The position numbers and the translations under genes were made by a program. A stretch of DNA of 64,000 nt from Marinobacter halophilus (lineage in GTDB: Bacteria; Pseudomonadota; Gammaproteobacteria; Pseudomonadales; Oleiphilaceae): assembly GCF_003007685.1 (NCBI RefSeq), contig NZ_PXNN01000011.1, forward strand, positions 434,001 through 498,000, read 5' to 3'. Shown one piece after another: positions 44,569 to 53,594 of this stretch. Positions within the stretch are counted from its first letter, which is position 1, and each line of letters begins with the position of its first letter. The notes under the pieces are model-generated. The model made no database searches and was not told the DNA's origin. It worked only from the letters and a program-made list of their open reading frames with translations.

Positions 44569-44611
44569 ATTTCACAGAAACTGACATCCGCTCGGCGGAG
44601 GAATAGGTTCC

Positions 44612-45157
44612 ATGCGCTGGATTATCAAACTCGACAAGAGCCTGGCCTGGCTCTCCAAACTGTGCGGCTGGATCGCCTGCCTGGCCATGATCCTGATGGC
44701 CCTGAACGTGTTTTATGACGTGGTCGCGCGCTACGCCTTCAATGAAGTATCCATTGCCATGCAGGAAATGGAATGGCACCTGTATTCGGTGGTGTTCCTG
44801 CTGGGCATCCCCTATGCCTTGCGCACCGACGGCCATGTCCGGGTTGACGTCTTCTACACCCGATGGGGCAATAAAACCAAGGCCTGGATCAACATTATCG
44901 GCGCCCTGGCCTTTGTCATACCCTTTGCTTACCTGATTGGCCATTACGGCACCAGCTTCGCTCTGGACTCCTACCAGATGGGTGAAGGCAGTGGCGATCC
45001 AGGCGGACTGCCGCACCGCTGGGTGATAAAAGCGGTCATCCCGCTCAGCGCTGTGTTCATCGCTACTGCCGGGCTCAATATGGTTACCTACGCCATCCGG
45101 GTGTTGTCCGGAGAGAAAGGCTACGTTGGTGAGCACAGTGCGGGAGGTCTGGCATGA
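44612..45157 (+). CDS. dctQ: TRAP transporter small permease (DctQ family)
   Basis: 181 residues with four TM segments (LCGWIACLAMILMALNVFYDVVARY, MEWHLYSVVFLLGIPYAL, WINIIGALAFVIPFAYLIGHYG, VIPLSAVFIATAGLNMVTYAI). The E-W-x-L-Y...YALR pattern is typical. Overlaps dctM by 4 bp. Confidence 0.88.
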   Translation: MRWIIKLDKSLAWLSKLCGWIACLAMILMALNVFYDVVARYAFNEVSIAMQEMEWHLYSVVFLLGIPYALRTDGHVRVDVFYTRWGNKTKAWINIIGALAFVIPFAYLIGHYGTSFALDSYQMGEGSGDPGGLPHRWVIKAVIPLSAVFIATAGLNMVTYAIRVLSGEKGYVGEHSAGGLA

Positions 45158-46326
45158 TTGGTATGATTATGTTCGGTGTGGCTCTGGTCATGCTGATGTT
45201 TGGCTTTCCCGTTGCGTTTACCTTTGGCGGCGTCGCGCTGTTTTTTGGCATCTTCGCTGAGGGCATGGATCTGTTTGCGTTCATGCCTTACCGAATCATG
45301 AGTGTGATGCAAAACACGGTACTGATGGCGGTGCCCCTGTTTATTTTCATGGGCGTGGTGCTGCAACGCACCAGGCTTGCCGAACAGCTGCTGACCTCCA
45401 TGGGCCGTCTGTTTGGTGGTTTGCCCGGAGGCCTCGCGATTTCCACCATTCTGGTCGGTGCGTTGCTTGCTGCCTCCACCGGTGTGGTGGGTGCCAGTGT
45501 CGTGGCCATGGGCCTGATTTCCCTGCCGGTCATGCTGGCGCACAAGTACGATACCCGCTTGGCCACCGGCACCATTTGCGCCTCCGGCACCTTGGGGCAG
45601 ATTGTCCCCCCCTCGATCATTCTGATCATTCTGGGCGATGTCCTGGGCCTGCCGGTCGGCAACCTGTTCAAAGCAGCGGTCGGCCCCGGCGTGGTATTGA
45701 TCGGTCTCTACATCGTCTACATTCTCATAATGACTCGGCTCAAGCCTCAGACAGCGCCAGCCATGCCCAAAGACGACACTCTCAGCCGAGGCCAGGAAGT
45801 CCGGGCGGCATTGCTCGCGATTATTCCACCGCTGGCACTGATCATTGTGGTACTGGGCTCCATCTTCACTGGCGTGGCCACCCCCACCGAATCCTCCGCA
45901 CTGGGCGGCATTGGTGCGGTATTCCTCGCGATCATCTACCGCCAGTTCTCATTCAAGATGGTCTGGGATGCTGCCAGGGATACCGTCAGTGTTACCGCCA
46001 TGGTGTTTGCTATCCTGATCGGCGCCACGGCGTTCTCCATGGTATTCAGCTACACCGGCGGCGATTATCTGCTGGAAGAGTGGCTACTGATGCTCCCGGG
46101 CGAGCAGTGGGGCTTTATCATCCTGGCCATGCTGGTAATTCTGATACTCGGTTTCTTTATCGACTTTGTGGAGATCTCCTTCATCATTGTGCCCATTCTG
46201 GCGCCGATTGCCGAAGCCCTGGGCATCAACATGGTCTGGGATGAGCTCCACCTACTGACCCCTCCAGGATCGGGCCAGTGGTCCGATCCTGGATTCTTGT
46301 TTGCCTCTTCTGCCTGTGAAACCTGA
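45154..46326 (+). CDS. dctM: TRAP transporter large permease (DctM), C-terminally truncated
   Basis: 390 residues, against about 425-440 normal for the family. The N-terminal 360 residues are well conserved (GAASTGVVGASVVAMGLISLPVML-like region, ASGTLGQIVPPSIILIILGD, GVATPTESSALGGIGAVFLA). After GINMVW the sequence turns into an unrelated tail (DELHLLTPPGSG...SSACET), whereas the family continues with a TM helix, the (F)LTPPFGF motif and a final helix. A 3' deletion is likely, and the permease may be inactive. Its stop lies just after a strong hairpin, which the frame reads through. Confidence 0.8.
   Translation: MIGMIMFGVALVMLMFGFPVAFTFGGVALFFGIFAEGMDLFAFMPYRIMSVMQNTVLMAVPLFIFMGVVLQRTRLAEQLLTSMGRLFGGLPGGLAISTILVGALLAASTGVVGASVVAMGLISLPVMLAHKYDTRLATGTICASGTLGQIVPPSIILIILGDVLGLPVGNLFKAAVGPGVVLIGLYIVYILIMTRLKPQTAPAMPKDDTLSRGQEVRAALLAIIPPLALIIVVLGSIFTGVATPTESSALGGIGAVFLAIIYRQFSFKMVWDAARDTVSVTAMVFAILIGATAFSMVFSYTGGDYLLEEWLLMLPGEQWGFIILAMLVILILGFFIDFVEISFIIVPILAPIAEALGINMVWDELHLLTPPGSGQWSDPGFLFASSACET
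46264..46292 (+). terminator. Hairpin at the truncated dctM end
   Basis: CCAGGATCGG/CCGATCCTGG, a perfect 10-bp stem with a 9-nt loop, then a loose T-rich tail. It sits inside the open frame, as expected if a deletion brought the original terminator into the coding region. Confidence 0.65.
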
Positions 46327-46424
46327 CAAAACCTGATCGTTTTCTATACTGAGTTAAACACGCGACTCTCAGTTCCGCATTCGGGAAGACGCCGGGTAAG
46401 TCGAAACACAGGGAGAGAGGATTC

Positions 46425-47738
46425 ATGGCACAGGGTACAGCCCGTAAATCAGACTATTCCGACAAAAACGACAAAGCCAACGTACTGAGCCTGCCGCTGG
46501 CCGCGGGCCAGGCCGATCGGGAACCGCACAGTTACGAGCGATGGCTGCTCAACAAACTCATGCGAATGGCAGGCTCCCCGCCTATCCAGTTCCGCCTCTG
46601 GAACGGTGACGTGATCGAGCCTGAGCAATCGCCGGCCCGGTTCACCTTGCACTTGAAGGATCACAAGGCGCTCTACTCGCTTGTCGCCAATCCCAACCTG
46701 GCCTTTGGCGATCTTTACAGTGCGGGCCGCCTGGACGTAGAAGGTGATTTGCCCGACCTGATGGAGAGCCTGTACCGATCGGTGCACGCCGCTCGCCAGA
46801 AATGGCCACGCTGGCTGGACGCATTATGGCGCAATCACAATCCCCGCTCTACCGGCATTGCCGAGGCCAAAGAGAACATTCACCACCACTACGATCTGGG
46901 CAACGAGTTCTACCAGCTCTGGCTGGATCAGGCCGAGATGCAGTACACCTGCGCCTATTACGAAAACGCCGACAACACACTGGAACAGGCGCAGTTGGCC
47001 AAGCTCGAACATGTTTGCCGGAAACTGCGATTGAAGCCGGGCATGACCGTGGTCGAAGCGGGTTGCGGCTGGGGTGGCCTGGCCCGATACATGGCTCGCC
47101 ATTACGGGGTGAAGGTTCATTCCTACAACATCTCCCGGGAACAACTGGCTTTCGCTCAGGCTGAGTCTGAGCAGCAGGGCCTGGATAATCTCATCACCTA
47201 TGTCGAAGACGACTACCGCAACATCACCGGTCAGTACGATGCCTTCGTCTCCATTGGCATGCTCGAGCACGTGGGCAAGGAGAACTATCCGGCGCTGTCG
47301 GAACTGATCAAACGCACGCTCAAACCCGGAGGCATTGCCCTGCTCCACAGCATCGGGCGCAACCACCCCATGCTGATGAACGCCTGGATCGAGAAACGGA
47401 TCTTCCCCGGCGCCTACCCGCCGAGCATCGGTGAGTTCATGGCAATCTGTGAGCACAGCGACTTCTCCGTGCTCGATGTGGAAAACCTGCGCCTGCATTA
47501 CGCCCAGACGCTGAACCACTGGACCGAGCGCTTCGAGGCCAACGCGGACAAGGTCACCGCTATGTACGACGAGCACTTCACCCGGGCCTGGCGACTGTAC
47601 CTGGCCGGATCGGTCGCGGCCTTCCGGGCCGGCTCGTTGCAGCTGTTCCAGGTGGTCTTTACTCATGGTGACAACAATCAACTGCCCCAGAGCCGTCAGG
47701 ATCTATATACCTTTCCGGCCACTCCGGAGGGCGCGTAA
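46425..47738 (+). CDS. Cyclopropane-fatty-acid-synthase-family lipid methyltransferase
   Basis: 437 residues. SAM motif VVEAGCGWGGLARYMARHYGVKV, HYDLGNEFYQLWLD and MQYTCAYYEN substrate region, VSIGMLEHVGKENY and HSIGRNHPMLMNAWIEKRIFPGAYPPSIGE. These are CFA-synthase family hallmarks, acting on unsaturated acyl chains of membrane lipids. It overlaps the next gene, an FAD reductase, by one base, so it may make methylated rather than cyclopropane acids; see findings. Confidence 0.87.
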   Translation: MAQGTARKSDYSDKNDKANVLSLPLAAGQADREPHSYERWLLNKLMRMAGSPPIQFRLWNGDVIEPEQSPARFTLHLKDHKALYSLVANPNLAFGDLYSAGRLDVEGDLPDLMESLYRSVHAARQKWPRWLDALWRNHNPRSTGIAEAKENIHHHYDLGNEFYQLWLDQAEMQYTCAYYENADNTLEQAQLAKLEHVCRKLRLKPGMTVVEAGCGWGGLARYMARHYGVKVHSYNISREQLAFAQAESEQQGLDNLITYVEDDYRNITGQYDAFVSIGMLEHVGKENYPALSELIKRTLKPGGIALLHSIGRNHPMLMNAWIEKRIFPGAYPPSIGEFMAICEHSDFSVLDVENLRLHYAQTLNHWTERFEANADKVTAMYDEHFTRAWRLYLAGSVAAFRAGSLQLFQVVFTHGDNNQLPQSRQDLYTFPATPEGA

Positions 47739-48865
47739 TGGATTACTACGATGCCATCATCGTCGGTGCCGGGCCGGCCGGCTCTACTCTGGCCCGGTCG
47801 CTGGAAAGTTCCGGCAAGCATGTGCTGATCATCGACAAGCAAAGCTTCCCCCGCGACAAGACCTGCGCGGGCTGGGTCACGCCGGCGGTGTTTGAAAGCC
47901 TGGACATCAACCCGAACGACTACAGCCAGGCCCGCACGCTCCAGCCCATCCGCCGCTTTCGCATCGGCATGATGGGGCAACGTGCCGTCGAGAACGATCA
48001 TGGCGGCATCGTCAGCTACGGCATCCGACGCTGTGAGTTCGATGCCTTCCTGCTGGACCGAGTGACCGCCCCGAAACAGCTGGGTACCCCGGTCAAAACC
48101 ATCATCCGGCAAAACGGTAACTGGACCGTCAACGACCAATGGCAGGCGCCGCTGTTAATCGGTGCCGGCGGGCACTTCTGCCCGGTGGCCAAATTACTGG
48201 GGTCTGGCCCCGGCAGGCATGAAACGGTGGTCGCCGCCAAGGAAGTGGAATTCGAAATGACGCCGGAGCAGGCCCGCGCTTGCCAGACCCGTGGCGATAC
48301 ACCCGAGCTCTGGTTTTGCCGAGATCTCAAAGGCTATGCCTGGGTGTTCCGCAAAGGTAATTTTCTGAACATTGGCCTGGGTCGGGAAGACAATCTTCGG
48401 CTGTCAGACCATCTGGAGGCCTTTGTGGCAGACATGAAACAAACCGGGCGCATCCCCGCTGACCTGCCCGGTCGTTTCAAGGGCCACGCCTACCTGCTTT
48501 ATGCCCATGCCGACCGGCCCCTGGTGGATGACGGGGTAATGCTGATCGGCGATGCCGCGGGGCTGGCCTACACCCAAAGCGGCGAAGGCATCCGGCCGGC
48601 GATTGAATCTGCACTGATGGCCGCCAAGGTGATTCTGGAAGCCGCAGACACGTCGGCTGTGTCCCTTCAGCCCTACGGCGAACAGATTACGGCCAGATTC
48701 GGCAATCGCATCTCAGAACAGGAACCAGCAGGGTTCGACTTACCGGAATGGCTGAAGCAACCCATTGCCAGCACCCTGATGCGCTCGCACTGGTTTACCC
48801 GCAAGGTGGTCACCGAGAAGTGGTTTTTGCACCAGCAAGTGCCGCCGTTAAAAGTGGCGGTCTGA
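47738..48865 (+). CDS. FAD-dependent oxidoreductase, geranylgeranyl-reductase-like
   Basis: 375 residues. FAD-binding IIVGAGPAGSTLARSLESSGKHVLIIDK, then PRDKTCAGWVTPAV, GAGGHFCPVAKLLG and the second FAD motif LIGDAAGLAYTQSGEGI. This layout is shared by reductases of prenyl or lipid double bonds. Coupled to the methyltransferase, it could reduce a methylene intermediate. Substrate unproven. Confidence 0.82.
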   Translation: MDYYDAIIVGAGPAGSTLARSLESSGKHVLIIDKQSFPRDKTCAGWVTPAVFESLDINPNDYSQARTLQPIRRFRIGMMGQRAVENDHGGIVSYGIRRCEFDAFLLDRVTAPKQLGTPVKTIIRQNGNWTVNDQWQAPLLIGAGGHFCPVAKLLGSGPGRHETVVAAKEVEFEMTPEQARACQTRGDTPELWFCRDLKGYAWVFRKGNFLNIGLGREDNLRLSDHLEAFVADMKQTGRIPADLPGRFKGHAYLLYAHADRPLVDDGVMLIGDAAGLAYTQSGEGIRPAIESALMAAKVILEAADTSAVSLQPYGEQITARFGNRISEQEPAGFDLPEWLKQPIASTLMRSHWFTRKVVTEKWFLHQQVPPLKVAV

Positions 48866-48873
48866 AAGACAAA

Positions 48874-48904
48874 AAAGAGGCCGGGCAATGCCCGGCCTCT
48901 TTAA
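48874..48904. terminator. Bidirectional terminator
   Basis: AAGAGGCCGGGC/GCCCGGCCTCTT stem with A and T runs on both sides, between the FAD gene and the convergent porin. Confidence 0.9.
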
Positions 48905-48958
48905 TTCCAGGTGAAGACCAACTTCAGGTAAAAGTGGTCGACGCCTTGGAAGTGCTGC

Positions 48959-49900
48959 TTAGAACTTCACACGCATACCGGCCAAGAAGCCCATGTCGCT
49001 GTTGTCTTCGTCTGTGTCAGCAATTTCTGCAAACACACTGACGTTCTTGGCAGTCGGGAACTTGTAAGTCACGTTGGCGTACCAGGCGGTTACGTCATCG
49101 CTGTTATCTTCTTCTTGGTTCTGCATGCCGATCGCTACGCCAGTGGTGCTGGTCACATCAAAGGTGGCGGCTACGTTGTACAGAGTTGTTTCCAGGTCAG
49201 TGTTTCCATTATCGGTGACACTGTAGTCTGCGGCCAGCCCGAAAATGCCGAAGTCATAAGCGGCGCTCAGACCATAGGTATCCAGGGAGTCAGCAGCAAG
49301 AAGCGGTGTGTGTTGCTGGTAAGCAGCGGCCAGAGTCAGGCCTGCAATCTTGGTAGACGCAAACAGGTCAAAGAATTCGCCGGTGATACCGTTTTTGTCT
49401 TCAGCTTCCAGTTCGTAAGAAGCGACCAGGTAAACGTTATCCAGCTCTACATCTACACGGAAAGTATCATCACCATCGGTATCGACGGCATCAAACTGAT
49501 CTTCGTCCAGCGGTGCTTCATAAGCTTCTTCGACTCCGAACTCATCAGAAGCAAAGCTTTGCTTACCGAAAGAGAAAGAAGTTACGCCGTACTGGATACC
49601 CACGTAGGCTTCTTCAATGGGTTTGTTGACATCTTTGCCGTTGGCGTGATCTTTGAAATCAAAATCCAGACGACCGAAAGCTTTCATGTCGTTGCCCAGA
49701 TCGTAGCTGACGTAATTTTTCAGCTCCAGATCATCGAAGTCCACATATTCGCTGGTATCGTCACCAATATTCTTGCGCAACTGAATCTGGAAATCACCGT
49801 TCAGCTTGTAAGTAAAACCGTCTTTCTCGTACACGGTAGCTGCATTGACAGAACCTACGGCGATGGTAGACACAGCAACAGCCAGAAGAAGCTTCTTCAT
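48959..49900 (-). CDS. General porin (gram-negative porin family)
   Basis: 313 residues. Signal MKKLLLAVAVSTIAVGSVNA, then repeated amphipathic strands with the KLNGDFQIQLRKN first strand, very acidic loops (DTDGDDTF, DEDNSDMG) and a C-terminal Phe (GMRVKF) recognised by BAM. Trimeric diffusion pore of the outer membrane, solute preference unknown. Confidence 0.9.
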   Translation of the reverse strand: MKKLLLAVAVSTIAVGSVNAATVYEKDGFTYKLNGDFQIQLRKNIGDDTSEYVDFDDLELKNYVSYDLGNDMKAFGRLDFDFKDHANGKDVNKPIEEAYVGIQYGVTSFSFGKQSFASDEFGVEEAYEAPLDEDQFDAVDTDGDDTFRVDVELDNVYLVASYELEAEDKNGITGEFFDLFASTKIAGLTLAAAYQQHTPLLAADSLDTYGLSAAYDFGIFGLAADYSVTDNGNTDLETTLYNVAATFDVTSTTGVAIGMQNQEEDNSDDVTAWYANVTYKFPTAKNVSVFAEIADTDEDNSDMGFLAGMRVKF

Positions 49901-49934
49901 TTGTTATAACTCCACTTTCAGTTTGGTTTGATGA

Positions 49935-50579
49935 TTATCTTTCGCTGGAATCAATCCAGCTGTCCCACTCTTTTCGAGTCTTTTCGTCAGCTTTCAGATA
50001 CCAGTAGCGCAGCATCCTGCTGACCATTTCCTGATCCGGATCAGCTTGCGAATCCAGCAGCAACCCTTCCTGGTTGCTTGTCAGCTCAGTGCCGACGGTT
50101 TCTGCGCGGGCAGTCACTGCTGCCACAGCGCCGGAACGGTTATAGGCTTCCAGCTCTCGCGGGTAATCGCGGACCAGCTGAAAACCTTCTTTCTCGAGGA
50201 TGTCTGAGGTGAAATCCACCGGGCGACCCTTGCCATCAACCAGGGTCCAGTTGCCCTGACGGTTGAAGGCATCCATGTCCCGTCGAGAGCGAATCTCCGG
50301 AGCTGACAGGGTCAGCTCTGTACTTTCTTCGGTGAACACCAATACAAAAGCATTGCTGGCCTCAAGGATTGCTTCCCGGCCAATCTCTGCCGTGCACTCG
50401 ACTACCAGCTGCTGGGTACCGTCATCCAGTTTCAGACTCTGTCCGGAGCTGGCGCGTTGCTCACTGCCGTTGACGGCCTGCACACTGACGCAGGCGCCGA
50501 GGTTCAACTCAGTCCCGGCGACGGCCGAGACCGGCACCAAAGCAGCAACCAGAAATGTAACTGTTGAAAATCTCTTCAC
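49935..50579 (-). CDS. DUF2057 (YccT-like) periplasmic protein
   Basis: About 214 residues. Signal peptide FSTVTFLVAALVPVSAVA, then a secreted domain of the DUF2057 family (TELNLGACVSVQAVNG..., IREAILEASNAFVLVF-like core) and a C-terminal helix (MLRYWYLKADEKTRKEWDSWI). GTG 50579 gives the neatest signal peptide; a GTG at 50654 with AAGGG upstream would add 25 residues. Function unknown. It sits just upstream of the porin on the same strand, with a 34-bp gap. Confidence 0.7.
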   Translation of the reverse strand: MKRFSTVTFLVAALVPVSAVAGTELNLGACVSVQAVNGSEQRASSGQSLKLDDGTQQLVVECTAEIGREAILEASNAFVLVFTEESTELTLSAPEIRSRRDMDAFNRQGNWTLVDGKGRPVDFTSDILEKEGFQLVRDYPRELEAYNRSGAVAAVTARAETVGTELTSNQEGLLLDSQADPDQEMVSRMLRYWYLKADEKTRKEWDSWIDSSER

Positions 50580-50679
50580 GCTTTGAATCCAGTGAGTGGT
50601 AACCGGCGACTTCTGCGAACAGGCTAACCACCAAATGTTAAAATCAGGTTTCACCCATCCCTTCTAACGCCAATGCGTT

Positions 50680-50704
50680 AAAAAACGCCGGGGGTTGCCC
50701 GGCG
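50680..50704 (-). terminator. Terminator of the phnDCE operon
   Basis: GCCGGG/CCCGGC stem on the minus strand, followed by six T. About 100 bp after the phnE stop. Confidence 0.8.
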
Positions 50705-50806
50705 CAGGTGTTAACTCAATTAAGACGACACTATGGAGGGGACTTGTGACAGGGCTATTACAGATTGTTATAAATACAGTTTTTGTGCATCGATGGCAGT
50801 CAGGCT

Positions 50807-51613
50807 TCAGATGACACGCTTACGAATCATCGATGAGAGTTGCTCGAATCCGATGACCACTAGGAGCACGACGATAATGATGGAAAAGGCTTTATCAAAT
50901 TGAAATAGCCGCATTGCTGTGGAAAGCTCTACCCCAATACCACCCGCTCCCACCAATCCCAGAGTGACAGCCGAACGTATCGCCTTTTCTACACTGTAGA
51001 GGCTGGTGGCAGACATTGACGCCAGCGTCTCCGGCAATATCGCCCCCATGATTACGGAAACCCTGCCCGCGCCGCTGGCTGTTAAGGCATTGGCAGGGCC
51101 CGGGCGCACTTCCTCGATGCGTTCCGAGAAGAAGCGGGCAGCAAAGCCAATGGTATCCAGAATGATCGCCAAAATGCCGGCCAGAGGCCCCAATCCGACC
51201 GCGACAACAAAGATCAACGCCCAGATCAGATCCGGTATGGTTCTCATCGTCGCTATCATGAAGCGAGTGATGGTTCGAACGATGGGATGTGGCGCAGTGT
51301 TTCTGGATGCCAATAAGGCAAACGGAACGCTCAGAACAATCCCGACGGTGACGCCAACAATCGCCATATAAAGGGTTTCCAGCATGGCATTGGCAATGAC
51401 GTCCATATTCGACCAGTCAGGCGGTATTGCCTGGCCTAAAAATGTTGACAGGTTGCGCGCACCTTTTACTAATCGCTCCAGTGATATCTCTGCCGAGCTG
51501 AAACCCTGAAAAAACAAAAACGCAAACACAACGATGACCAGCCAGGCGAACCATGACGGCGAGGTCAACCTTGGCGGCATATGGCTAGACTGAGGCTCTT
51601 GCTTGGTATTCAT
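50807..51613 (-). CDS. phnE: Phosphonate/phosphite-type ABC transporter permease
   Basis: 268 residues, PhnE family. Six predicted TM segments and the coupling-helix region ARFFSERIEEVRPGPANALTASGAGRVSVIMGAILPE. The start overlaps the phnC stop by 4 bp. Last gene of phnD-phnC-phnE. Confidence 0.85.
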   Translation of the reverse strand: MNTKQEPQSSHMPPRLTSPSWFAWLVIVVFAFLFFQGFSSAEISLERLVKGARNLSTFLGQAIPPDWSNMDVIANAMLETLYMAIVGVTVGIVLSVPFALLASRNTAPHPIVRTITRFMIATMRTIPDLIWALIFVVAVGLGPLAGILAIILDTIGFAARFFSERIEEVRPGPANALTASGAGRVSVIMGAILPETLASMSATSLYSVEKAIRSAVTLGLVGAGGIGVELSTAMRLFQFDKAFSIIIVVLLVVIGFEQLSSMIRKRVI

Positions 51614-52428
51614 GCAATCTCCGCTGGACGGTTATTTGGAGCCGCGTACTCGTTCTCATGACTCGAAGCGCCATCTACTCGAGTATCTCCTTGGTACAGC
51701 TGTGCCAGCGATTCTTTATCAGCAGAGGAATTGCTGGAATCGAATACGATTTGGCCGGCTTTCATGCCAACAATGCGGTCGGCGTAATTCTGAGCAAGAT
51801 CAAGCTGATGCAAGGTGCAGAACACCGTCATGTTATGCTCACGTACAACCTCCCAAAGCAGATCCATCACTTCAATCCCGGCCTTCGGGTCCAGGCTCGC
51901 AACAGGTTCATCGGCAAGAATGATTTTCGGGCTTTGCATCAACATTCTGGCGATCGCCACCCGCTGCTGTTGCCCACCTGACAAGTCTCGGCAGCGGCTA
52001 CTGGCTTTATCCGCCATACGAACTCTGCTCAAACAGTGCATGGCTTTTTCGCGAGTATCTTTAGGCGCCAGGGAATTCCATACGGTTAGCAAACCACCCC
52101 GGCGTTGGCCCATCGCACCATAGAGCACATTCTGAAAGACAGTCAGATTTTCAACCAGATTAAACTGCTGAAAGACAACGCCTATATCCCGGCGGATACT
52201 TCGAAGCCGCAGCCCCTTGGCAGTTGTGACATCGTTCTGATCGATGACAATAGATCCGGATTGCGGCGTTTCCAGTCCATTAAGACATTTCATCAAGGTG
52301 GACTTGCCGCAGCCATTGGCGCCAAGCAAGACCACGCCTTCTCCACTCGCGATGGATAAATCAAGTGACCGCAAAACGTGCAAAGCGCCATAGTATTTAT
52401 TGAGATTACGAATCGTGATCGAGCTCAT
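51610..52428 (-). CDS. phnC: Phosphonate/phosphite-type ABC transporter ATPase
   Basis: 272 residues. Walker A GANGCGKST, Q-loop FQQFNL, signature LSGGQQQRVAIARML, Walker B ILADEPVASLD and the switch His (CTLHQLD). The Q-loop and DEPVASLDP match PhnC. ATG 52428 chosen; the open frame extends 39 bp upstream. Confidence 0.88.
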   Translation of the reverse strand: MSSITIRNLNKYYGALHVLRSLDLSIASGEGVVLLGANGCGKSTLMKCLNGLETPQSGSIVIDQNDVTTAKGLRLRSIRRDIGVVFQQFNLVENLTVFQNVLYGAMGQRRGGLLTVWNSLAPKDTREKAMHCLSRVRMADKASSRCRDLSGGQQQRVAIARMLMQSPKIILADEPVASLDPKAGIEVMDLLWEVVREHNMTVFCTLHQLDLAQNYADRIVGMKAGQIVFDSSNSSADKESLAQLYQGDTRVDGASSHENEYAAPNNRPAEIA

Positions 52429-52450
52429 GGGGTTATGCCTGCAAAATAAC

Positions 52451-52481
52451 AAAAGCCCGGGATACAACAGCCTCCCGGGCT
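52451..52481 (-). terminator. Hairpin between phnD and phnC
   Basis: AGCCCGGG/CCCGGGCT stem followed on the minus strand by TTTTGTTATTTT. Probably limits transcription into phnCE so the binding protein is in excess. Confidence 0.75.
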
Positions 52482-52509
52482 ATAGATTGGCGTTTCTGAA
52501 GGCTTCCGA

Positions 52510-53406
52510 TCAGTTCAGATCAATACCCGCATTCGCATAGGCTTCACGAATGACACTGTAATCGTCGGGCTGAATGTCGAATGCCATATAGGAATCCCGA
52601 TTGAGGAACTTGCCTTCATTGCGCTCGGTGGCAATCAAAGCCTCCCAAAGTTGCTCACTGTGGGCTGCAAGCGTGTTACGTAAGCCGGTTTTGCATTCCT
52701 CGGGAAGATTGGCCCTCATAACAACGGGGTCGCCCGGCAAGCGGTCACTCTTGGCAATCACTCGATAGCTGCCACTGGGGTCTAACGCTTCAATTTTCTC
52801 GATATCCCGATTACCACCGCCCATAGCGGCTACGTCATCATTGACCAGCGCGGCAATCCGGGCATCACCAGCCATGACAATGTTCAGATCCCTGGACAGG
52901 TCCAGGCCAGCCTGGACGAGCATTTGGCTGGGGATGATGTGGCCGCTTGTGGAACCAACATCTTTCAAAGCGACGCGCTGTCCTTTCAAGTCTTTCAGGC
53001 TTTTGATATTGCTGTCATTTTTCACGAAAAAGCTGCTGCCATAATGAGGGCGTTCGATGGTAAACAGTATTTCGACAGGCTGACGCTGATTAAACAGTAC
53101 GAACTCCGAGGGACCAGCAAACACCAGATCAACATCATCGAATTGGAGCGCACTGCCAGCAGCCGTGCGGTTGCTCAGGGAAAACAACGCCAAATCCAGG
53201 CCGGTTATTGCCTTGAATTCATCGCTGAACGGCCCGAATGCTTCACGCAACTGGCCCATTCCTTCTATTCCGGTATCTGCCATCCGGATCGGGCTGGGGC
53301 AGACTTCTGTCAATTTAGTTTCAGAGGCCACAACCGCACTGTTGAATGACAGGGCCAGTGCCATGGTAGCGGCGCCCAATGCTGGAATTTTCTGAATAAA
53401 ACTCAT
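52510..53406 (-). CDS. phnD: PhnD-like periplasmic binding protein
   Basis: 298 residues with signal peptide (about 1-26). The phosphate/phosphonate receptor pattern is present (DLVFAGPSEFVLFNQRQP, QRVALKDVGSTSGHIIPSQML). No C-P lyase, phnX or phnY-type gene is nearby, and some members bind phosphite or hypophosphite, so the ligand is unsettled. Confidence 0.83.
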   Translation of the reverse strand: MSFIQKIPALGAATMALALSFNSAVVASETKLTEVCPSPIRMADTGIEGMGQLREAFGPFSDEFKAITGLDLALFSLSNRTAAGSALQFDDVDLVFAGPSEFVLFNQRQPVEILFTIERPHYGSSFFVKNDSNIKSLKDLKGQRVALKDVGSTSGHIIPSQMLVQAGLDLSRDLNIVMAGDARIAALVNDDVAAMGGGNRDIEKIEALDPSGSYRVIAKSDRLPGDPVVMRANLPEECKTGLRNTLAAHSEQLWEALIATERNEGKFLNRDSYMAFDIQPDDYSVIREAYANAGIDLN

Positions 53407-53469
53407 AGCGAATTCTCCTCGGATGTCACGCAGTGACAGTGCTTCATAAGCGGATATGAAAGTTACCGT

Positions 53470-53487
53470 AACGAAGATTTATGACAA
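53470..53487 (-). promoter_or_regulatory. Weak Pho-box candidate upstream of phnD
   Basis: Minus strand TTGTCATAAATCTTCGTT. The first half (TGTCAT plus AAAT spacer) matches the Pho box; the second half is degenerate. Confidence 0.25.
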
Positions 53488-53540
53488 AAACGTTAAGGAA
53501 TGGTGGCGGCTTTTTTTCGCTGACATCCTACCCAAAGCAG

Positions 53541-53568
53541 AAAACCCCGCCTTTCCGGGCGGGGTTCG
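53541..53568 (-). terminator. Terminator of the choice-of-anchor I gene
   Basis: CCCCGCC/GGCGGGG stem, followed on the minus strand by TTTT, 30 bp after the gene end. Confidence 0.8.
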
Positions 53569-53594
53569 TATCAGCAGTAGCAACGCCTTCGTCT

